In this document: positions 20,862 to 32,614 of the stretch, piece by piece
Position numbering within the stretch: the first letter of the stretch is position 1
Layout of the letters: every line of letters starts with the position of its first letter
Assembly: GCA_019279435.1 (NCBI GenBank)
Contig: JAAALK010000285.1
Coordinates: 64,528,865-64,592,864 of the forward strand
Origin: Zizania palustris
Taxonomy: Eukaryota; Streptophyta; Magnoliopsida; Poales; Poaceae
Reading direction: 5' to 3'
DNA length: 64,000 nucleotides
Program-made: the position numbers and the translations under genes
The notes under the pieces: generated by a model
What the model saw: the letters and a program-made list of their open reading frames with translations, nothing else
What the model was told of the DNA's origin: nothing
Database searches by the model: none

Positions 20862-23800
20862 TCAAGCCACATTTGAGAAGTCTATTATATTCAATTCATT
20901 CCTAAGCTTACAAAAGCGGGATTCATCAAGTGGTTTGGTAAAGATATCTGCTAATTGATCTTCGGTTCTTATGTGGCTAATGACAATGTCACCTTTGCCA
21001 ACATGATCTCTTAGAAAGTGGTGGCGAATATCAATATGTTTGGTTCTAGAGTGTTGGACTGGATTGTTGGCAATTTTGACGGCGCTATCATTGTCACAAA
21101 GAAGAGGGACATTTGAGAATTCTATACCATAATCAAGCAAGGTTTGCCTCATCCAAAGTAATTGCGCACAGCAACTACCCGCGGATACATATTCTGCCTC
21201 AGCGGTGGAAAGGGCAACGGAGTTTTGTTTCTTAGAGGCCCAAGAAACAAGAGACCTCCCAAGGAATTGACACCCTCCAGAAGTGCTTTTACGATCAACT
21301 TTGCAACCGGCATAATCCGAATCGGAAAAGCCAATTAGCTCAAATTTAGCACCTTTGGGGTACCACAAGCCTATATGGATGGAATGTTTTAAATATCTTA
21401 GAATTCTCTTGACAGCCATCAAATGACAATCTTTTGGTGCGGCTTGAAATCTAGCACACATGCAAACACTAAACATGATATCGGGCCAAGATGCGGTAAG
21501 ATAGAGCAAACTACCAATCATGGATCTATATAATTTTTGATCTACCGGTTTACCTCCCTCATTTAGGTCGAGATGTCCGTTGGTCGCCACAGGGGTCTTG
21601 ATAGGATTTGCTTCCATCAATCCGAACCTTTTGAGAAGATCATGAATATACTTCGTTTGGCTCACAAAGGTTCCATTCTTGAGTTGCTTGACTTGAAGTC
21701 CAAGGAAGAAACTCAATTCTCCTATCATGGACATCTCAAATTCCCTAGACATCATATCACCAAAAACTTTGCACAATTCTTAATTAGTAGAACCGAATAT
21801 AATATCGTCGACATAAATTTGACAGACAAAGAAATCATCATTAATTATTTTTGTAAACAAGGTAGTGTCGACTTTACCAATTTTAAAATCCTTTGAGAGG
21901 AGAAAATCTCTCAATCTTTCATACCAAGCTCTAGGAGCTTGTTTTAGACCATAGAGAGCTTTTGAGAGTTTATAAACATGATTAGGATTTTTAGGATTCT
22001 CAAAGCCGGGTGGTTGTTCAACAAAAACTAGTTCGGCTATTTCGCCATTTAAGAAAGCACTTTTCACATCCATTTGATATAACTTAATATCAAAACATGA
22101 AGCAAAAGCAAGTAAGATGCGAATGGCCTCTAGTCTAGCAATAGGAGCAAAGGTTTCACCAAATCCAAACCTTCGACTTGAGTGAATCCTTGTGCTACCA
22201 ATCTTGCCTTGTTTCTCACGACCAACTCGTTTTCATCTTGCTTGTTCCTAAAAACCCACTTTGTTCCAATTACATTGTGCTCCTTGGGTCTCTCCACCAA
22301 TGTCCAAACTTTGCTTCTTTCAAAGTTGTTGAGCTCTTCATGCATAGCATTTACCCAATCAGGGTCATTTAGAGCTTCATCTACATGTTTAGGCTCAATA
22401 GAAGAAACAAACGAGTAATGTTCACAAATAGAAGCAACACGAGATCTAGTTTGAACACCCTTACTAATGTCACCCAAGACTTGATCAATTGGGTGATCTT
22501 TTGCGGTGGCATTGTGAACTTTGGATGGAATAGTAGAGGATTGATCTTTGGCTTCATCTTCATCAAGTTGAGTCAAATTTTGCGTAGCGGAAGTAGAAAC
22601 TTCAACTTGAGTGGAGGATGGAAGTTCATCATCTTCTTTAGGCTTGATGTCACCAATTGACATTTTCTTCATTGCCCTTATCAAGCCTTCATCACCTACA
22701 TCATCCAAATTCTCGTGCCCCTCTTGGGAGCCATTAGTCTCATCAAATTGAACATCCGAGGTTTCTTCAACAATACCTTTGTTCTTGTTATACACTCGGT
22801 ATGCCTTGCTATTTGATTCATATCCAAGTAGAAATCCTTCATCACAACGACTTTCAAATTTGGTTAGTCTAACACCTTTTCTATAAATATAGCATTTGCA
22901 ACCAAAAACACGAAAGTAAGCAATGTTGGGTTTTCGTCCAATTAAGAGTTCATATGGAGTCTTTTTCAAAAGACGATGCAAATAAAGACGATTAGAAGCA
23001 TGGCAAGAAGTGTTTATAGCTTCCGCCCAAAAAGAGTCGGAGACACTATACTCATCAAGCATAGTTCTAGCCATCTCAATAAGGGTCCTATTCTTTCTTT
23101 CCACAACACCATTTTGTTGTGGTGAATAGGTGGCGGAAAGCTCATGTTTAATGCCGAGATCATCACAATAATCCTCAATATTTGTATTTTTAAACTCGGA
23201 TCCATTGTCACTCCTTACTTTTACAATAGAAAAATTGAATTCGTTTTGAGCTCATTTCGCAAACTTTTTGAAAATCTCGGAGGTCTTAGCTTTGTCATGC
23301 AAAAAGAAAACCCAAGTAAACCTTGAGAAATCATCCACAATAACAAGACAAAGACTATTTCCACCGATGCTTTTGTAAGTTGTTGGACCAAATAAATCAA
23401 TATGCAAAAGCTCCAAGGGTCTAGAAGTGGACATGATGCTTTTGCTAGGATGAGAGCAAGCAACTTGCCTTCCCGCTTGACAAGCACTACAAAGTTTATC
23501 TTTTTCAAATTTTATATCTTTCAAACCAACAACCAAATCTCTTTTTGCAAGTTTGTTTAGTTGATTCATTCCCACATGAGCAAACCTTCTATGCCAAAGC
23601 CAACCCAATGAAGTTTTTGCAACCAAACAAGTTTTCAAATTAGCTTCATTTGAAGAGAGATCCACCAAATAGAGATTTCCAAAACGAAAACCTTTGAAAA
23701 CTAAGGAGTTATCATGGATACTTGTTACAAATACTTCTTGAGGATTAAATGTGCATGAAAGGCCTAAATCACATAGTTGAGCAATGGACAATAAGTTGAA

Positions 23801-24022
23801 ATTCAATGACTCAACTAGTGACACATTTGAAATGGAGAAATTATTTGAGATAGCAATTTTACCTAGACCCATTACCTTTCCTTTACTATTATCACCGAAA
23901 GTCACTCTTTCTTGATCCTTGGCACCCACTTCAAATGATGTGAACATCTTCCTATCACCGGTCATATGTTGAGTGCACCCACTATCAAGCACCCAATGTG
24001 ATCCTCCGGTGTGGTAGTTTAC
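20862..24022 (-). pseudogene. Copia W pol (PR, INT, RT, RNase H), a few disabling changes
   Basis: The pol frame opens exactly at GTA 24022, directly after a TAG. In order: protease (VLDSGCTQHMTG at about 23995-23960), integrase zinc region (WHRRFAHVGMNQL, CSACQAGR), integrase core (LLHIDLFGP, then VERKNRTL), RT (VFRNKQDENELV, QMDVKSAFLNG, IYVDDIIFG) and RNase H (SDSDYAGCKVDRKSTSGG, STAEAEYVSAG, DNDSAV), ending at 20862. Defects: TGA at 23252, a frameshift near 22130-22075, and a TAA near 21777. All domains are otherwise complete, so the family was recently functional. Confidence 0.93.
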
Positions 24023-24911
24023 CTACAAAAGATCAAGCCCTTTTAGGTACCCAAATCCTTTTGGGTCCTTGTAGGTTAGTTATCAAGGCCTTTGGCACCC
24101 AAATAGATTTCTTCTTTTCTCCTAAAATAGGAGTGCCCAAAAACTTAGCATAAATAGAGCCATCATTAGATCTCTTTAGCATGTAATGAGAATCAAATAC
24201 ATCATTTTTAGGAATATTGTTTATGTGGCATTCACCAATTATGTGACCAACTTTTCGACATTTATTACAAAATTTTCCATTTCTCTTAACAAACCTTGGG
24301 GCTTGGTAGGAAGGCTTTTTGCCCTTCTTGGGAACAAAACCAAGTCCCTCCTTGTTGAAAGAGCATCTTTGTTGGCTTAAAATTTCATCAAGAGTATTTT
24401 TACCTTTGAAGCATCTTTCCAAACTCTTACTTAGTTTGGCAACTTGCTCCTTGAGCTCATGATTTTCAACAATCAACAATGAATTTGATGAAGATGATTT
24501 ATTTGTTGAACATGAAGCAATATCAAGAGTGGATGAGCATGGCATAGCAAGTAAGTCATCACTTGAGGTTGATATGCTAGTCTTTGTAGGAATGCAATTT
24601 TCAACATTTAGACATGCATCATCAAAAATATCACATGTGACCCCTACATCTATTTTTGGCCTAATGAGTGTAGAGGCAATGAGTGCTTCGTGAGCTTCCT
24701 CAAGCTTCTCATGAGAGACCAAAAGCATCATATGAGAAGTTTTCAACTCATGATCTTTAGCCGTTAAGGACTCATGATCTTTCTTAAGAGCCTTAAATTT
24801 GACTCTCTCTTTGCCACTTAACTCATTTAGCTCCTCAAGCATTTGTGCAAGATCATCATAAGATAATTCATCATCACTATCATTTTGTTCACTATCACAA
24901 GTAGATGTTAC
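24023..24911 (-). other. Probable alternatively spliced intron of copia W (gag/pol switch)
   Basis: On minus, AAG|GTAACA at 24914-24907 is a good donor, and TCTTTTGTAG|G ending at 24023 is a good acceptor with a pyrimidine tract. The interval is 889 nt. Splicing is phase 0 on both sides (...GSTK joined to VNYHTGG...DSG), moving from gag frame into pol frame. The interval stays open in gag frame and encodes the Gag C-terminal extension. The same arrangement is in copia B. No RNA evidence is available here. Confidence 0.72.
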
Positions 24912-26078
24912 CTTAGTACTTCCTTTTGCCATGAGACAAAAAGGAGAGTATAGTGATGAAGCTTCCGTGATTGCGATTCCCGCCATGTTCTTCTTTCTTG
25001 AGTTTGACTCACCACCGGATTCGGAGCTTGAAGAAGAATCGGAGCTATCTTCATTCGAATCCCATTCTCCCACAAATGCTTCATTTTTACCCTTTTTCTT
25101 GTTCAACTTCTTGAAGAGCTTTTTCTTTCCATTCTTCTCTTTGTTCTTCTTTTGAGATTTATCATCTTCGCTTTCTTGTTTGTTCGGGCATCTTGAGGCA
25201 AAATGACCCTTCTCATTACACTCGAAACATCTTACATTCTTGAGGTTTCTTTTGGTTGACTTCTTGTCACCATTGTTCTTGAATGAGCTTGAAGAACTTC
25301 CTCTCTTTTTCATAAACCGGTTGAACTTTCTCACAAAGAGAGCCATTTCTTCATCTTCGGTATCGCCATCACAAGAGGTGTCTTCTTCTTCTTCACATTT
25401 CTTTTCAACCTTGGCCTTCAAGGCAATATTCTTCTTCTTGGATAAGGAGTGATCTTCGGTGCTTCCTTCAACTCTCTTGTTCTTGTAAATCTCATTTGTG
25501 TTGATAGTTCCCAAAAGTGTTGTGGGTGTCAAACTTGACATATCCGAGTTGATGAGGAAAGTCACCAACGTGTCATATTTCTCGGGCAAAGCTCTCAACA
25601 TCTTTTGAGCAACTTCCAACTCCGTGTACTTCACTCCAACACCCTTGAGATCATTGACAATCACATTAAGTCTTGCATACATCTCATTGACACTTTCATT
25701 TGGCAACATGGTGAATGTTTCATAGTTGATCTTTAGGTAGTGCGACTTGGCATTCTTCACACTTGTTGTTCCATCATGTATATCTTGAAGAGTGGTCCAA
25801 ATGTCGTGTGCCGTTGAAATATTGCTTATCCTATTGAACTCTTCGGCACACAAACAATTGAACAAAGCATTTGTAGCTTGAGCATCAAGTTGCATATCCT
25901 TTTTGTTTTGATAGGTTAGATTCATCTTGTCTTCAACTTCAAAACCTAACTCAACAATACGCCAAATTTCAAAGCTCATGGCTTTGAGGTGAGCAGCCAT
26001 ACGAACTTTCCAAATAGAATAGTTAGTGCCATCAAAGTAAGGACCTTTGCCTACGTTGTGAACCACCTCGTCGGACAT
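24033..26078 (-). CDS. gag: Copia W long Gag (681 aa)
   Basis: Intact ORF from ATG 26078 to TGA 24033-24035. It has an N-terminal Sirevirus capsid-like domain (GPYFDGTNYSIWKVRM; NESVNEMYARLNVI), a first CCHC knuckle near residue 283 (CFECNEKGHFASRC), Lys-rich and Ser-rich segments, a predicted coiled coil at about 420-480 (LAQMLEELNEL, KALKKDHESL), and a second CCHC near residue 603 (CNKCRKVGHIIGECH). The part after about residue 389 corresponds to the probable intron. Sirevirus Gag C-terminal extensions with coiled coils have been reported to bind LC8-like proteins. The product would assemble virus-like particles and bind RNA. Confidence 0.93.
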   Translation of the reverse strand: MSDEVVHNVGKGPYFDGTNYSIWKVRMAAHLKAMSFEIWRIVELGFEVEDKMNLTYQNKKDMQLDAQATNALFNCLCAEEFNRISNISTAHDIWTTLQDIHDGTTSVKNAKSHYLKINYETFTMLPNESVNEMYARLNVIVNDLKGVGVKYTELEVAQKMLRALPEKYDTLVTFLINSDMSSLTPTTLLGTINTNEIYKNKRVEGSTEDHSLSKKKNIALKAKVEKKCEEEEDTSCDGDTEDEEMALFVRKFNRFMKKRGSSSSSFKNNGDKKSTKRNLKNVRCFECNEKGHFASRCPNKQESEDDKSQKKNKEKNGKKKLFKKLNKKKGKNEAFVGEWDSNEDSSDSSSSSESGGESNSRKKNMAGIAITEASSLYSPFCLMAKGSTKVTSTCDSEQNDSDDELSYDDLAQMLEELNELSGKERVKFKALKKDHESLTAKDHELKTSHMMLLVSHEKLEEAHEALIASTLIRPKIDVGVTCDIFDDACLNVENCIPTKTSISTSSDDLLAMPCSSTLDIASCSTNKSSSSNSLLIVENHELKEQVAKLSKSLERCFKGKNTLDEILSQQRCSFNKEGLGFVPKKGKKPSYQAPRFVKRNGKFCNKCRKVGHIIGECHINNIPKNDVFDSHYMLKRSNDGSIYAKFLGTPILGEKKKSIWVPKALITNLQGPKRIWVPKRA

Positions 26079-26115
26079 CTTCTCTCTAGGCGGTAAAGCC
26101 TAACTTGAGAGACCA

Positions 26116-26128
26116 AGCTCTGATACCA
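26116..26128 (-). other. Copia W primer-binding site (initiator tRNA-Met)
   Basis: Minus strand TGGTATCAGAGCT, two bases from the LTR edge at 26131. Confidence 0.93.
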
Positions 26129-26130
26129 CT

Positions 26131-27520
26131 TGTAGGATCGATGTACCGACTAGAGGGGGGTGAATAGGTGGTTTTTAAAACTAATTCGATTTCAGTTAAA
26201 CAATGATCAAGGCCCTAAGACAATGGTAGCAAACCGCTAGAACAAGTATATTACTCTAGAAAAGTAAGCTTGCACAAATAAACTTGCTCGAAGATAAAAG
26301 GGACAAGAGATAACCGAATTTTATCCCGAGGTTCAGAAATTTGCCAATTTCCTACGTCCTCGTTGAGGCGAGTTTCACTTGACCACTCTCTTCACCAAGC
26401 CTCGGATTTCTCAAGGAGAAATTAGCTTGAAGATGAGCTGGCACCGGAAGTGCAACTCTCGGGCCTCGATCACTAGTGGTAGCTCTTCTCCACTCCGGAT
26501 AGGCGAGCTCCAACCTTCACAACCTCCCGGGTCTCCTCCACAACCTTCTAGGAGAGATCACCGGTTTCTTCTCCAAGCCGTCTAGGAGATGGCAATCTCC
26601 AAGAGTAACAAGATGCAATCAAAGCTAGGAGAAGAGGATCAAGTGCCAAAATGCCAATGCAATGCAATTCACTCAATCACTTGATCACCCCTTTTTCTTC
26701 CCAACCTCACTAGTGCTCAAATTAGTGCTCAATGGTGGGAGAGACTCTCTTGTGCTCAAGAATGCTTAAATGAATGCCAAAAGTCTAGCAAAGGAGCTGT
26801 AGCAAGGGTTTATATAGCCACACACCCAAAAACTAGCCGTTACACAAGTTAGGTGGCTCTCTGCGCATTGTCGGTCTGACCGCCCATCTTGGGCCGGTCT
26901 GACCGACCTCAACTGCAACGGCTAGAAAACTAGCCGTTTACTGATGTGACAGGACGCCTCGGTCTGACCGGCCATCGGCTCGGTTGGACCGATAGTGCTC
27001 CCGTCGGCTCTGTAAACCAGCAGTTTTCCAACGCGCGCAACCCGGTCGGACCGGCCCCCTGGCTGGTCGGACCGCCCAACTCCAGCCGGTCTGACCGGAC
27101 CCACATGGTCGGTCAGACCGCCAGGGTCAGACAACTCCAACAAAACGCTGCAATATGTTTTTCAAGGAATTTGCCAAAATAGCAACTTTTGCAACAATCA
27201 CACATGATCAAAAGATACTATATGCAATGCAAATTGGCACTTGAAAATTAACTCATAACCAAGATGCAACCCCTCTTTATAGTACGGCAAAAAACAAAAT
27301 TTAAACCTAGCCTAATTAATCGCTCCAAAACACCTCGATCAATTTCTAGATTCCTTCAAACCTTTTGCCGTAGCCTTTAAACGTCCAGATCTTCGGGTTT
27401 CCATCTTGTGCTCCATTTGCGCGGGACCTACTCATTTCCTTCACACTTAAGAAAAATATTAGTCCACAAAACGCATGTTTATCATTAATTACCAAAACTC
27501 ACATAGGGCCTAGATCTTCA
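26131..27520 (-). repeat. Copia W 5' LTR (1390 bp) with promoter
   Basis: Partner of 16348-17780 with few substitutions, lacking one 42-bp palindrome-bearing unit. Eight GGTCNGACC-type motifs lie at 26870-27125. A minus-strand TATA box is at 26809-26817 and would drive gag-pol transcription leftwards. Confidence 0.95.
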
Positions 27521-29130
27521 ATTCCCCTGCTTGAAACTAAATACCCTAACAATTTTCCAGCCTTAGCTCCGAATATACATTTTTCGGGGTTAAGACGGAT
27601 CCCACATGCCCGAAGGCTATTGAATGTTTCTGCTAAGTCTAGGCTATGTTGGTGCTTTAAAGCACTCTTTATTACAATATCATCCATATAGGCCTCTACA
27701 TTGCGACCTAATTGATGACCTAGAGCCTTAGCAACTAATCTTGAAAAAGTAGCCCCATCATTTCTTAGGCCGAAGGGCATTCTTACATAGCAAAAGACTC
27801 CCGAAGGAGTTACAAAGCTTGTCTTGATTTCATCTTCGCGCTTCAACCATATTTGATGATAACCTGCAGTGGAGTCAACTAGCTGATCAATTCGGGGCAT
27901 GGGGTAGGGGTCACGTGGGCATGCTTTATCCAAGGATGTGAAATCAATGCACATGCGCCACTTCCCAGAAGACTTCTTCCTGACGAAGACTGGGTTGGCT
28001 AACCATTCTGTGTGAGCCACTTCTCTGATAATCCCAGCCTTCAACAGTTTTTCAACTTCGTCCTTAGCTAGAGCAGCTCTCTCTGCGGACATCTTCCGGA
28101 GTTCTTGTCGAACAGGCCGGGCCTTCGGGTTTACAAGTAAACTGTGTTCGATGATATCCCGATCGACTCCGGTGATATCTTCGTCAGACCAAGCGAAGAC
28201 ATCCAAATTTTCTTCCACTACCTTTTCCAAGGAGGTTGCAACTTCAGGAGGTAAATCTTTACCAAATTGAAAAGTGTACTCTTTACCATCTTTAACAATG
28301 ACCTTCGTTGCAATCTCTCCTTCAGGACTTGGTCTCGGAAAAGACTTCTTCGAAGCTTCGGCGGAGGCTGAAAAAATTTCTTCATTATCCTGCACACTGT
28401 TTACTTGCCTCGGATCAAGAGGGGGACCGTGACCATATTCCGCCCTCCTAGCAATGGCTTGATCTCCGAAGATTGTTAGGACTCCTGCTTGTGTGGGCAT
28501 CTTCATGCACAAGTAGTTGTGATGCGCCACAGCTCCGAACTGATTCAACATGCCCCGTCTGAAGATGACATTATAAGCATACGGGGCATCTATCACATCA
28601 AAGATAACTTCTTCAGTTCGGGCTAATAAACCTTCTCCGAAGGCAACTTCCAGGCCTATCTGGCCAAGTGCATCAAGCGGAGGTCCTGCGAAGCCTTGCA
28701 GAGGACGAGCCGCTGGGAGGAGATGCTTCCTGGAAATGCATAACTGATCGAAGGCTTGCACAAAAATGATATATGCCGAACTACCTCCGTCAATTAGCAC
28801 CCTTCGTACTTCAGTCCCTGCAATATCAGTAGTGATAACCAATGGATCTGCATGCGGGAACTTAATACCAGCTGCATCCTCCGCAGAGAAAGATATCGGA
28901 ACATGAGACCACTCCGGCATTGCAGCTGCAGATGACGAAGTCCCAATATGACCTACTTCCCGAACGTACTCTCTTCGCTGTCTCTTGGACATGCTTCCGA
29001 GGGTACCTCCTCCGGAGATAGGGAGAACTACTCTTTTTCCTCTATCTTGCCCTTCCTCTTGCTTCGGAGGTGGCATAACATTGGCCACCGGAGGGTGCCT
29101 TGCAGTATCGAAATTTTCTATTCGCGCCAC
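27521..29130 (-). pseudogene. Gypsy Z pol 5' half: protease and reverse transcriptase
   Basis: Minus-strand frame with gag C-terminal/protease linker (VANVMPPPKQEE), protease (RRVLIDGGSSAYIIF), and RT: LLKAGIIREV, WLANPVFVRKKSGKW-like, MCIDFTSLDKACPRD, MPFGLRNDGATF and AYMDDIVIKS. It ends at the W insertion, where the frame resumes on the far side at 16347. The frame is open over about 1.6 kb, but the gag frame does not run into it because of a stop and a frameshift at 29131-29255. Confidence 0.92.
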
Positions 29131-29254
29131 AAGCCTGAACCGGCTCAGGGCGCGTTGCTGCTGGACTTCGATCGGTACTGCCTCGACCCGAAGTTCTCTC
29201 CAAGTACTCTCCCCTTAGGGTAAGGATAGCCTTGCAAGTGTCAGTTGCATGGCT
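29131..29254 (-). other. Gypsy Z gag/pol junction with stop and frameshift
   Basis: The gag zinc-binding region (CIHGEN, then SHATDTC) is split by a TGA and a frame change follows. These are probably decay mutations, since related Tat elements read through here. Confidence 0.6.
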
Positions 29255-30508
29255 TCAATTTTCTCCATGAATACAGCAAAAAAGGGTCTGGCCTTTGCCA
29301 GCCGTTTTCCCTGGCGGCCTCCAGCCGCTGGCCTTGTTCCCCGTAGACTGTGGAGCTCTTGGTGCAAACTTCTGTGGGGGTGCAATATTCAAGACTTCAG
29401 AGCGAGGGTGCTTTTGCCCTCTTCTCCTATCATGTTGTACTTCGAAGACTGGTTCCTGCGGCTGTGCTGAAGTCTTCACTTCTGCTTTAACTTCTTGCAA
29501 TACAGTCGAAGTAGCAGCAGTCCTCCGAAGCCAACCCTCTTCTGACCTCGCATACTCCTCGAAATATGACATCAACTGCGAGACTGAGGAGATGCTCTTC
29601 CGATGCAGTTTATCTAGAAGGCCTTGATGACTGACGCCTTCCCGAGCCGCATCAACCACTGAGGATGTGGACAGCCCCCGAATTTGCGACTTCGTATGAG
29701 CGAAGCGCTTGAAGTACTGCCTCAATGTTTCTCCGGGGAGCTGTTTCACCTGGAAAAGGCTTCCTGTTGACATAGGAGGCACGAAGGTGCCCTGAAAGTT
29801 ACTTATAAACTTCCTCTTCAACTGCGACCACGAATTGATTGATCCTGGCTTTAAAGACCAGAACCATCTCAACGCCACTCCTTGAAGAGCTAACGGGAAG
29901 CACTTCGCCATAGTGTCTCTGACTCCGCCGCTAGCCTCAATCGCTAGGGCATAAGAACGCGCGAACTCTCCAGGATCTTCATCTCCGGCATACTTGCAGA
30001 GCTTCGAAGTTTTAAACTTTGGATCAAAGCGAACCTTCTGCAGCTCAGGATGCAACGGAGATTCATTGTCGTAGGAGGCGTTCTCCGGGGCTTCGGGATA
30101 ATCAATATCATCGTCTTCGGGCACTTCTGGGATAGTTGGGATGGCTTGAGAGCGAAGCCTGTTCGCAGCTTCTTGTCGCCATCTTGCTACCTCAGCTTGA
30201 AGGTTGGCCATTTGAGTGGCCATATCTCCAAGGCTATCTTCATCTCCTTCGGAAGGACCTTCTGGGTCTTGAGAACTGGTAGGATCAGTTCTAATCGGGA
30301 TAGAGGGTGGAGAAGTGACTCCGGGCTGCCGGAGTATGGAAGGGGTTGGCGGAGAGGCTTCGTATGCTCGAGGGATAGAAGCCCCTTCCGGAGTTTGTGG
30401 AGGGAAAGCCGAAGACCCTCTGACTTCAACTGTGTCAAAGGGTATCTCTCCGGAGATCCGAGAGGACCTCCGAGTGGGATTGCGGGGTGTGCTCCGCTTA
30501 GGAGGCAT
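29255..30508 (-). pseudogene. gag: Gypsy Z gag (Tat lineage)
   Basis: 417-residue minus-strand frame from ATG 30508 (MPPKRSTPRNPTRRSSR). It has a Pro/Ser-rich N-terminus and a Retrotrans_gag-type core (KYAGDEDPGEFARSYALAI, LRWFWSLKPGSINSWSQL, RKFISNFQG, ETLRQYFKRF). A basic tail leads to a CCHC-like motif cut by TGA at 29255. It lies 40 nt from the PBS. Confidence 0.88.
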
Positions 30509-30547
30509 GATGTAAGAAGTTGGTAGAGAACGAAGTTTTTTGGACTA

Positions 30548-30568
30548 GGTTCCCCACGGACGGCGCCA
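30548..30568 (-). other. Gypsy Z primer-binding site
   Basis: Minus strand TGGCGCCGTCCGTGGGGAAC, two bases from the LTR at 30571. It is the common PBS type of plant Tat/Athila elements. Confidence 0.8.
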
Positions 30569-30570
30569 AC

Positions 30571-31066
30571 TGTTGGCGTAAAAGATTACGCTAACAGGTT
30601 TCTGTAGAAAAGAAACTAACAAACGAAGTGTTTGTGAAGCAAACTGTTCTAAGCCTCCGAAAGGATAATAACTTAGAATAGTTCGAAAGTGTGTATTGAA
30701 TCACTTGTATTCAGTCCCTATTACAGGGTGAAATAGGGGGTATTTATAGGCCCAAACATTAAGGAAAAGACCTATTTACCCCTCTATTACAACCGACATT
30801 AAGGAAATTATTCGGTTTCCTTAATAGGGCTAAAATGGTAAAAGACTAATCTAATAAGAAAGAAGATAAATCTTCCATCTTAGCTGGCAGAAAAGATCTT
30901 GAAGGGCTTTAGTTCGAAGACATACTCCGAACCAATGCCTATCTTTGTGCTTCGAACGGGGTTCCGGGTGTCTTCGAAGATGATCTTCTGAGAACCTTCG
31001 AACCTGATGACTGCCTTTATGTTGCTTCGGCAATAACCCCGAAGATGAGATAATTTTCCCCCAACA
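30571..31066 (-). repeat. Gypsy Z 5' LTR (496 bp)
   Basis: Starts TGTTGGCGTAAAAG, ends CCCCCAACA. A minus-strand TATA box (CCTATAAATA) is at 30741-30750. The sequence to the right (CTTGG...) belongs to copia X1. Confidence 0.9.
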
Positions 31067-31510
31067 CTTGGGCTGTAAATAACCATGAAACACAGGCCAT
31101 ATTTAATTTACATACATTGCATGCATCTCATACATCACATTTATCCAAGGCCATGCCAGTCACATCATTCTCTACAAAACAAAGTTAGGTGAGAAATCTA
31201 TAAGTGACTAGATTCTGGATTTGAAAAACCTGGGTGAGCAAGCTCGGTTTTTAAAATCGTGTGGGTCAAAACTCCCGATTTGGCATTAGAAATTCCGATC
31301 TATCAAAACTTCCGATCAATATCGGAATCCCGCATCGCAACAATTTCCTTCTCTATCAAATCATTATTCAACATCGGAACTTCTGATCCACCATTGGAAC
31401 TTCCGATCACATCGTAACTTCTGATCTGCCGCGGATAGAAATAGATCTAATCTGTTTTTCCACCCTGTATCTCCATACATGAGGGATCCAGATCGAACAC
31501 TATGCACGTA
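31067..31510 (-). other. Copia X1 leader region (truncated internal sequence)
   Basis: 31180-31510 aligns with the X2 leader at 42710-43022; both contain several TCGGAACTTCCGAT-like motifs. No gag or pol of X1 is visible: Z and the assembly gap occupy where it should be. The alignment to X2 stops at a TTTTGYAG|A acceptor-like sequence. Confidence 0.6.
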
Positions 31511-31523
31511 GGCTTTGATACCA
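31511..31523 (-). other. Copia X1 primer-binding site
   Basis: Minus strand TGGTATCAAAGCC, initiator tRNA-Met type with one change, next to the LTR at 31525. Confidence 0.8.
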
Positions 31524-31524
31524 C

Positions 31525-32329
31525 TATAGGGGAATAGGGGAGCTATGCTAGCCGGTAAATTCAAAATTTTACGCCCTAGGCCAAAGTGACTCATGCGCGT
31601 GTGAGATCATAGATCGGTAACTTCTAGCACGAGACATGCTAGTTGCAGTGGAATAAGATGTTGGAGCAGCGCGTCTAGCCTCTCCTCATTTTGTCCTTTC
31701 CATCCTTCGCCGATCCGATCGATGAAGACGACGTAGTCGTTTGCATGTAGATGTCCACGAGCGTCTCTATTGGAGCAACGCCTCCACGGAGTCCACACGT
31801 ACAGGAATGGAGTACCTCCCACGGCAGCGTGCTAGCACCACATGTGAGAGATGGGGATCCTTGACATCAACATTTGAGATCAAGAAAGGAAGGAGAGAAC
31901 TCTTGGGTGGCTAGGTCTAATCTAGGCCTATTTCTTATTCCATGACGTCCTCCTCATCTCCTTTTATAGGGATGAGGGCCCCTAGGTCGTGCTCATCCCA
32001 AAACGCTAAAAACCGTAACAGATCCAATCTTTTTGCCCACGTCGGAACTTCTGATCCTAGATCGTAACTTCCAACAGGGTATTTTAGGTCTCCCGATACA
32101 GTACGACATTCAACAGATTCAATCTGTTATCGCCCACCTCAGAACCTCCGATACCATATCGGAACTTCCGATCAGTACAAAATTCCCCGATTCTGAATCG
32201 GAACTTCTGGCTCGTCAGAACTTCTGAAGCAACATTTGCTCTCTGTATCGAGACTAGAAAATAATCGGAACTTCCAATACTTCCTATCGGATCTTCCGAT
32301 TCATGGAATTTTCTTAGGCATAACCTTCA
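31525..32329 (-). repeat. Copia X1 5' LTR (805 bp)
   Basis: Aligns with 10425-11021 and with 43037-43771 plus 60607-60657. It ends ...CATAACCTTCA. A minus-strand TATA box is at 31961-31969. It contains repeated TCGGAACTTCCGA-type palindromes at 32030-32300. The outer LTR base pair has decayed (TATAGGGG for TGTAAGGG). Confidence 0.88.
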
Positions 32330-32614
32330 ATGGCATCCAGTTGAGAAACCATAGTGTGACTGTGAAGAGGTTGCTGTGACACCGACAACATGTCATAAAA
32401 TGCTTTTGCCGTTGGCTCCGACACTTCCTCTTCACGTTCTTGGTCGAAATGTGCATCTTCGAATTCGTCTAGCATGAATCCAACACCTCCCTCATCGTCG
32501 GCCATGTGTTGTCACAACACCTTGTCTTTATGACATTGGGACTCACCATGGTATGTCCAACGAGTATAGTTTGACATAACCCCATATTTGAAGAGGTATT
32601 TACTCATGGCCTCC
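32330..32614 (-). pseudogene. CACTA TNP2 transposase, N-terminal middle segment
   Basis: Minus-strand coding between the two insertions: MSKYLFKYGVMSNYTRWTYHGES-type wording (20-residue window only: KYGVMSNYTRWTYHGES) at about 32550-32605, then acidic MADDEGGVGFMLDEFED, then PTAKAFYDMLSVSQQPLH and SQLDAI at the X1 border. It continues at 10419 as ARLMAIKSHF once X1 and one duplication copy are removed. This is the usual layout between the transposase-associated domain and the catalytic domain of TNP2. Confidence 0.85.

Larger units (their letters stand above)
16348..27520 (-). mobile_element. Copia W: complete Sirevirus-lineage retrotransposon with extra ORF
   Basis: An 11.2 kb minus-strand element with LTRs at 16348-17780 and 26131-27520, PBS 26116-26128, polypurine tract at 17781, intact long gag, lightly damaged pol, and an extra sense ORF between pol and the 3' LTR. 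The flanking duplication is ATTCC (16343-16347 and 27521-27525). It was inserted in gypsy Z pol; removing it rejoins the Z frame (...SSRGIE + ASPTQ...). Confidence 0.96.
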
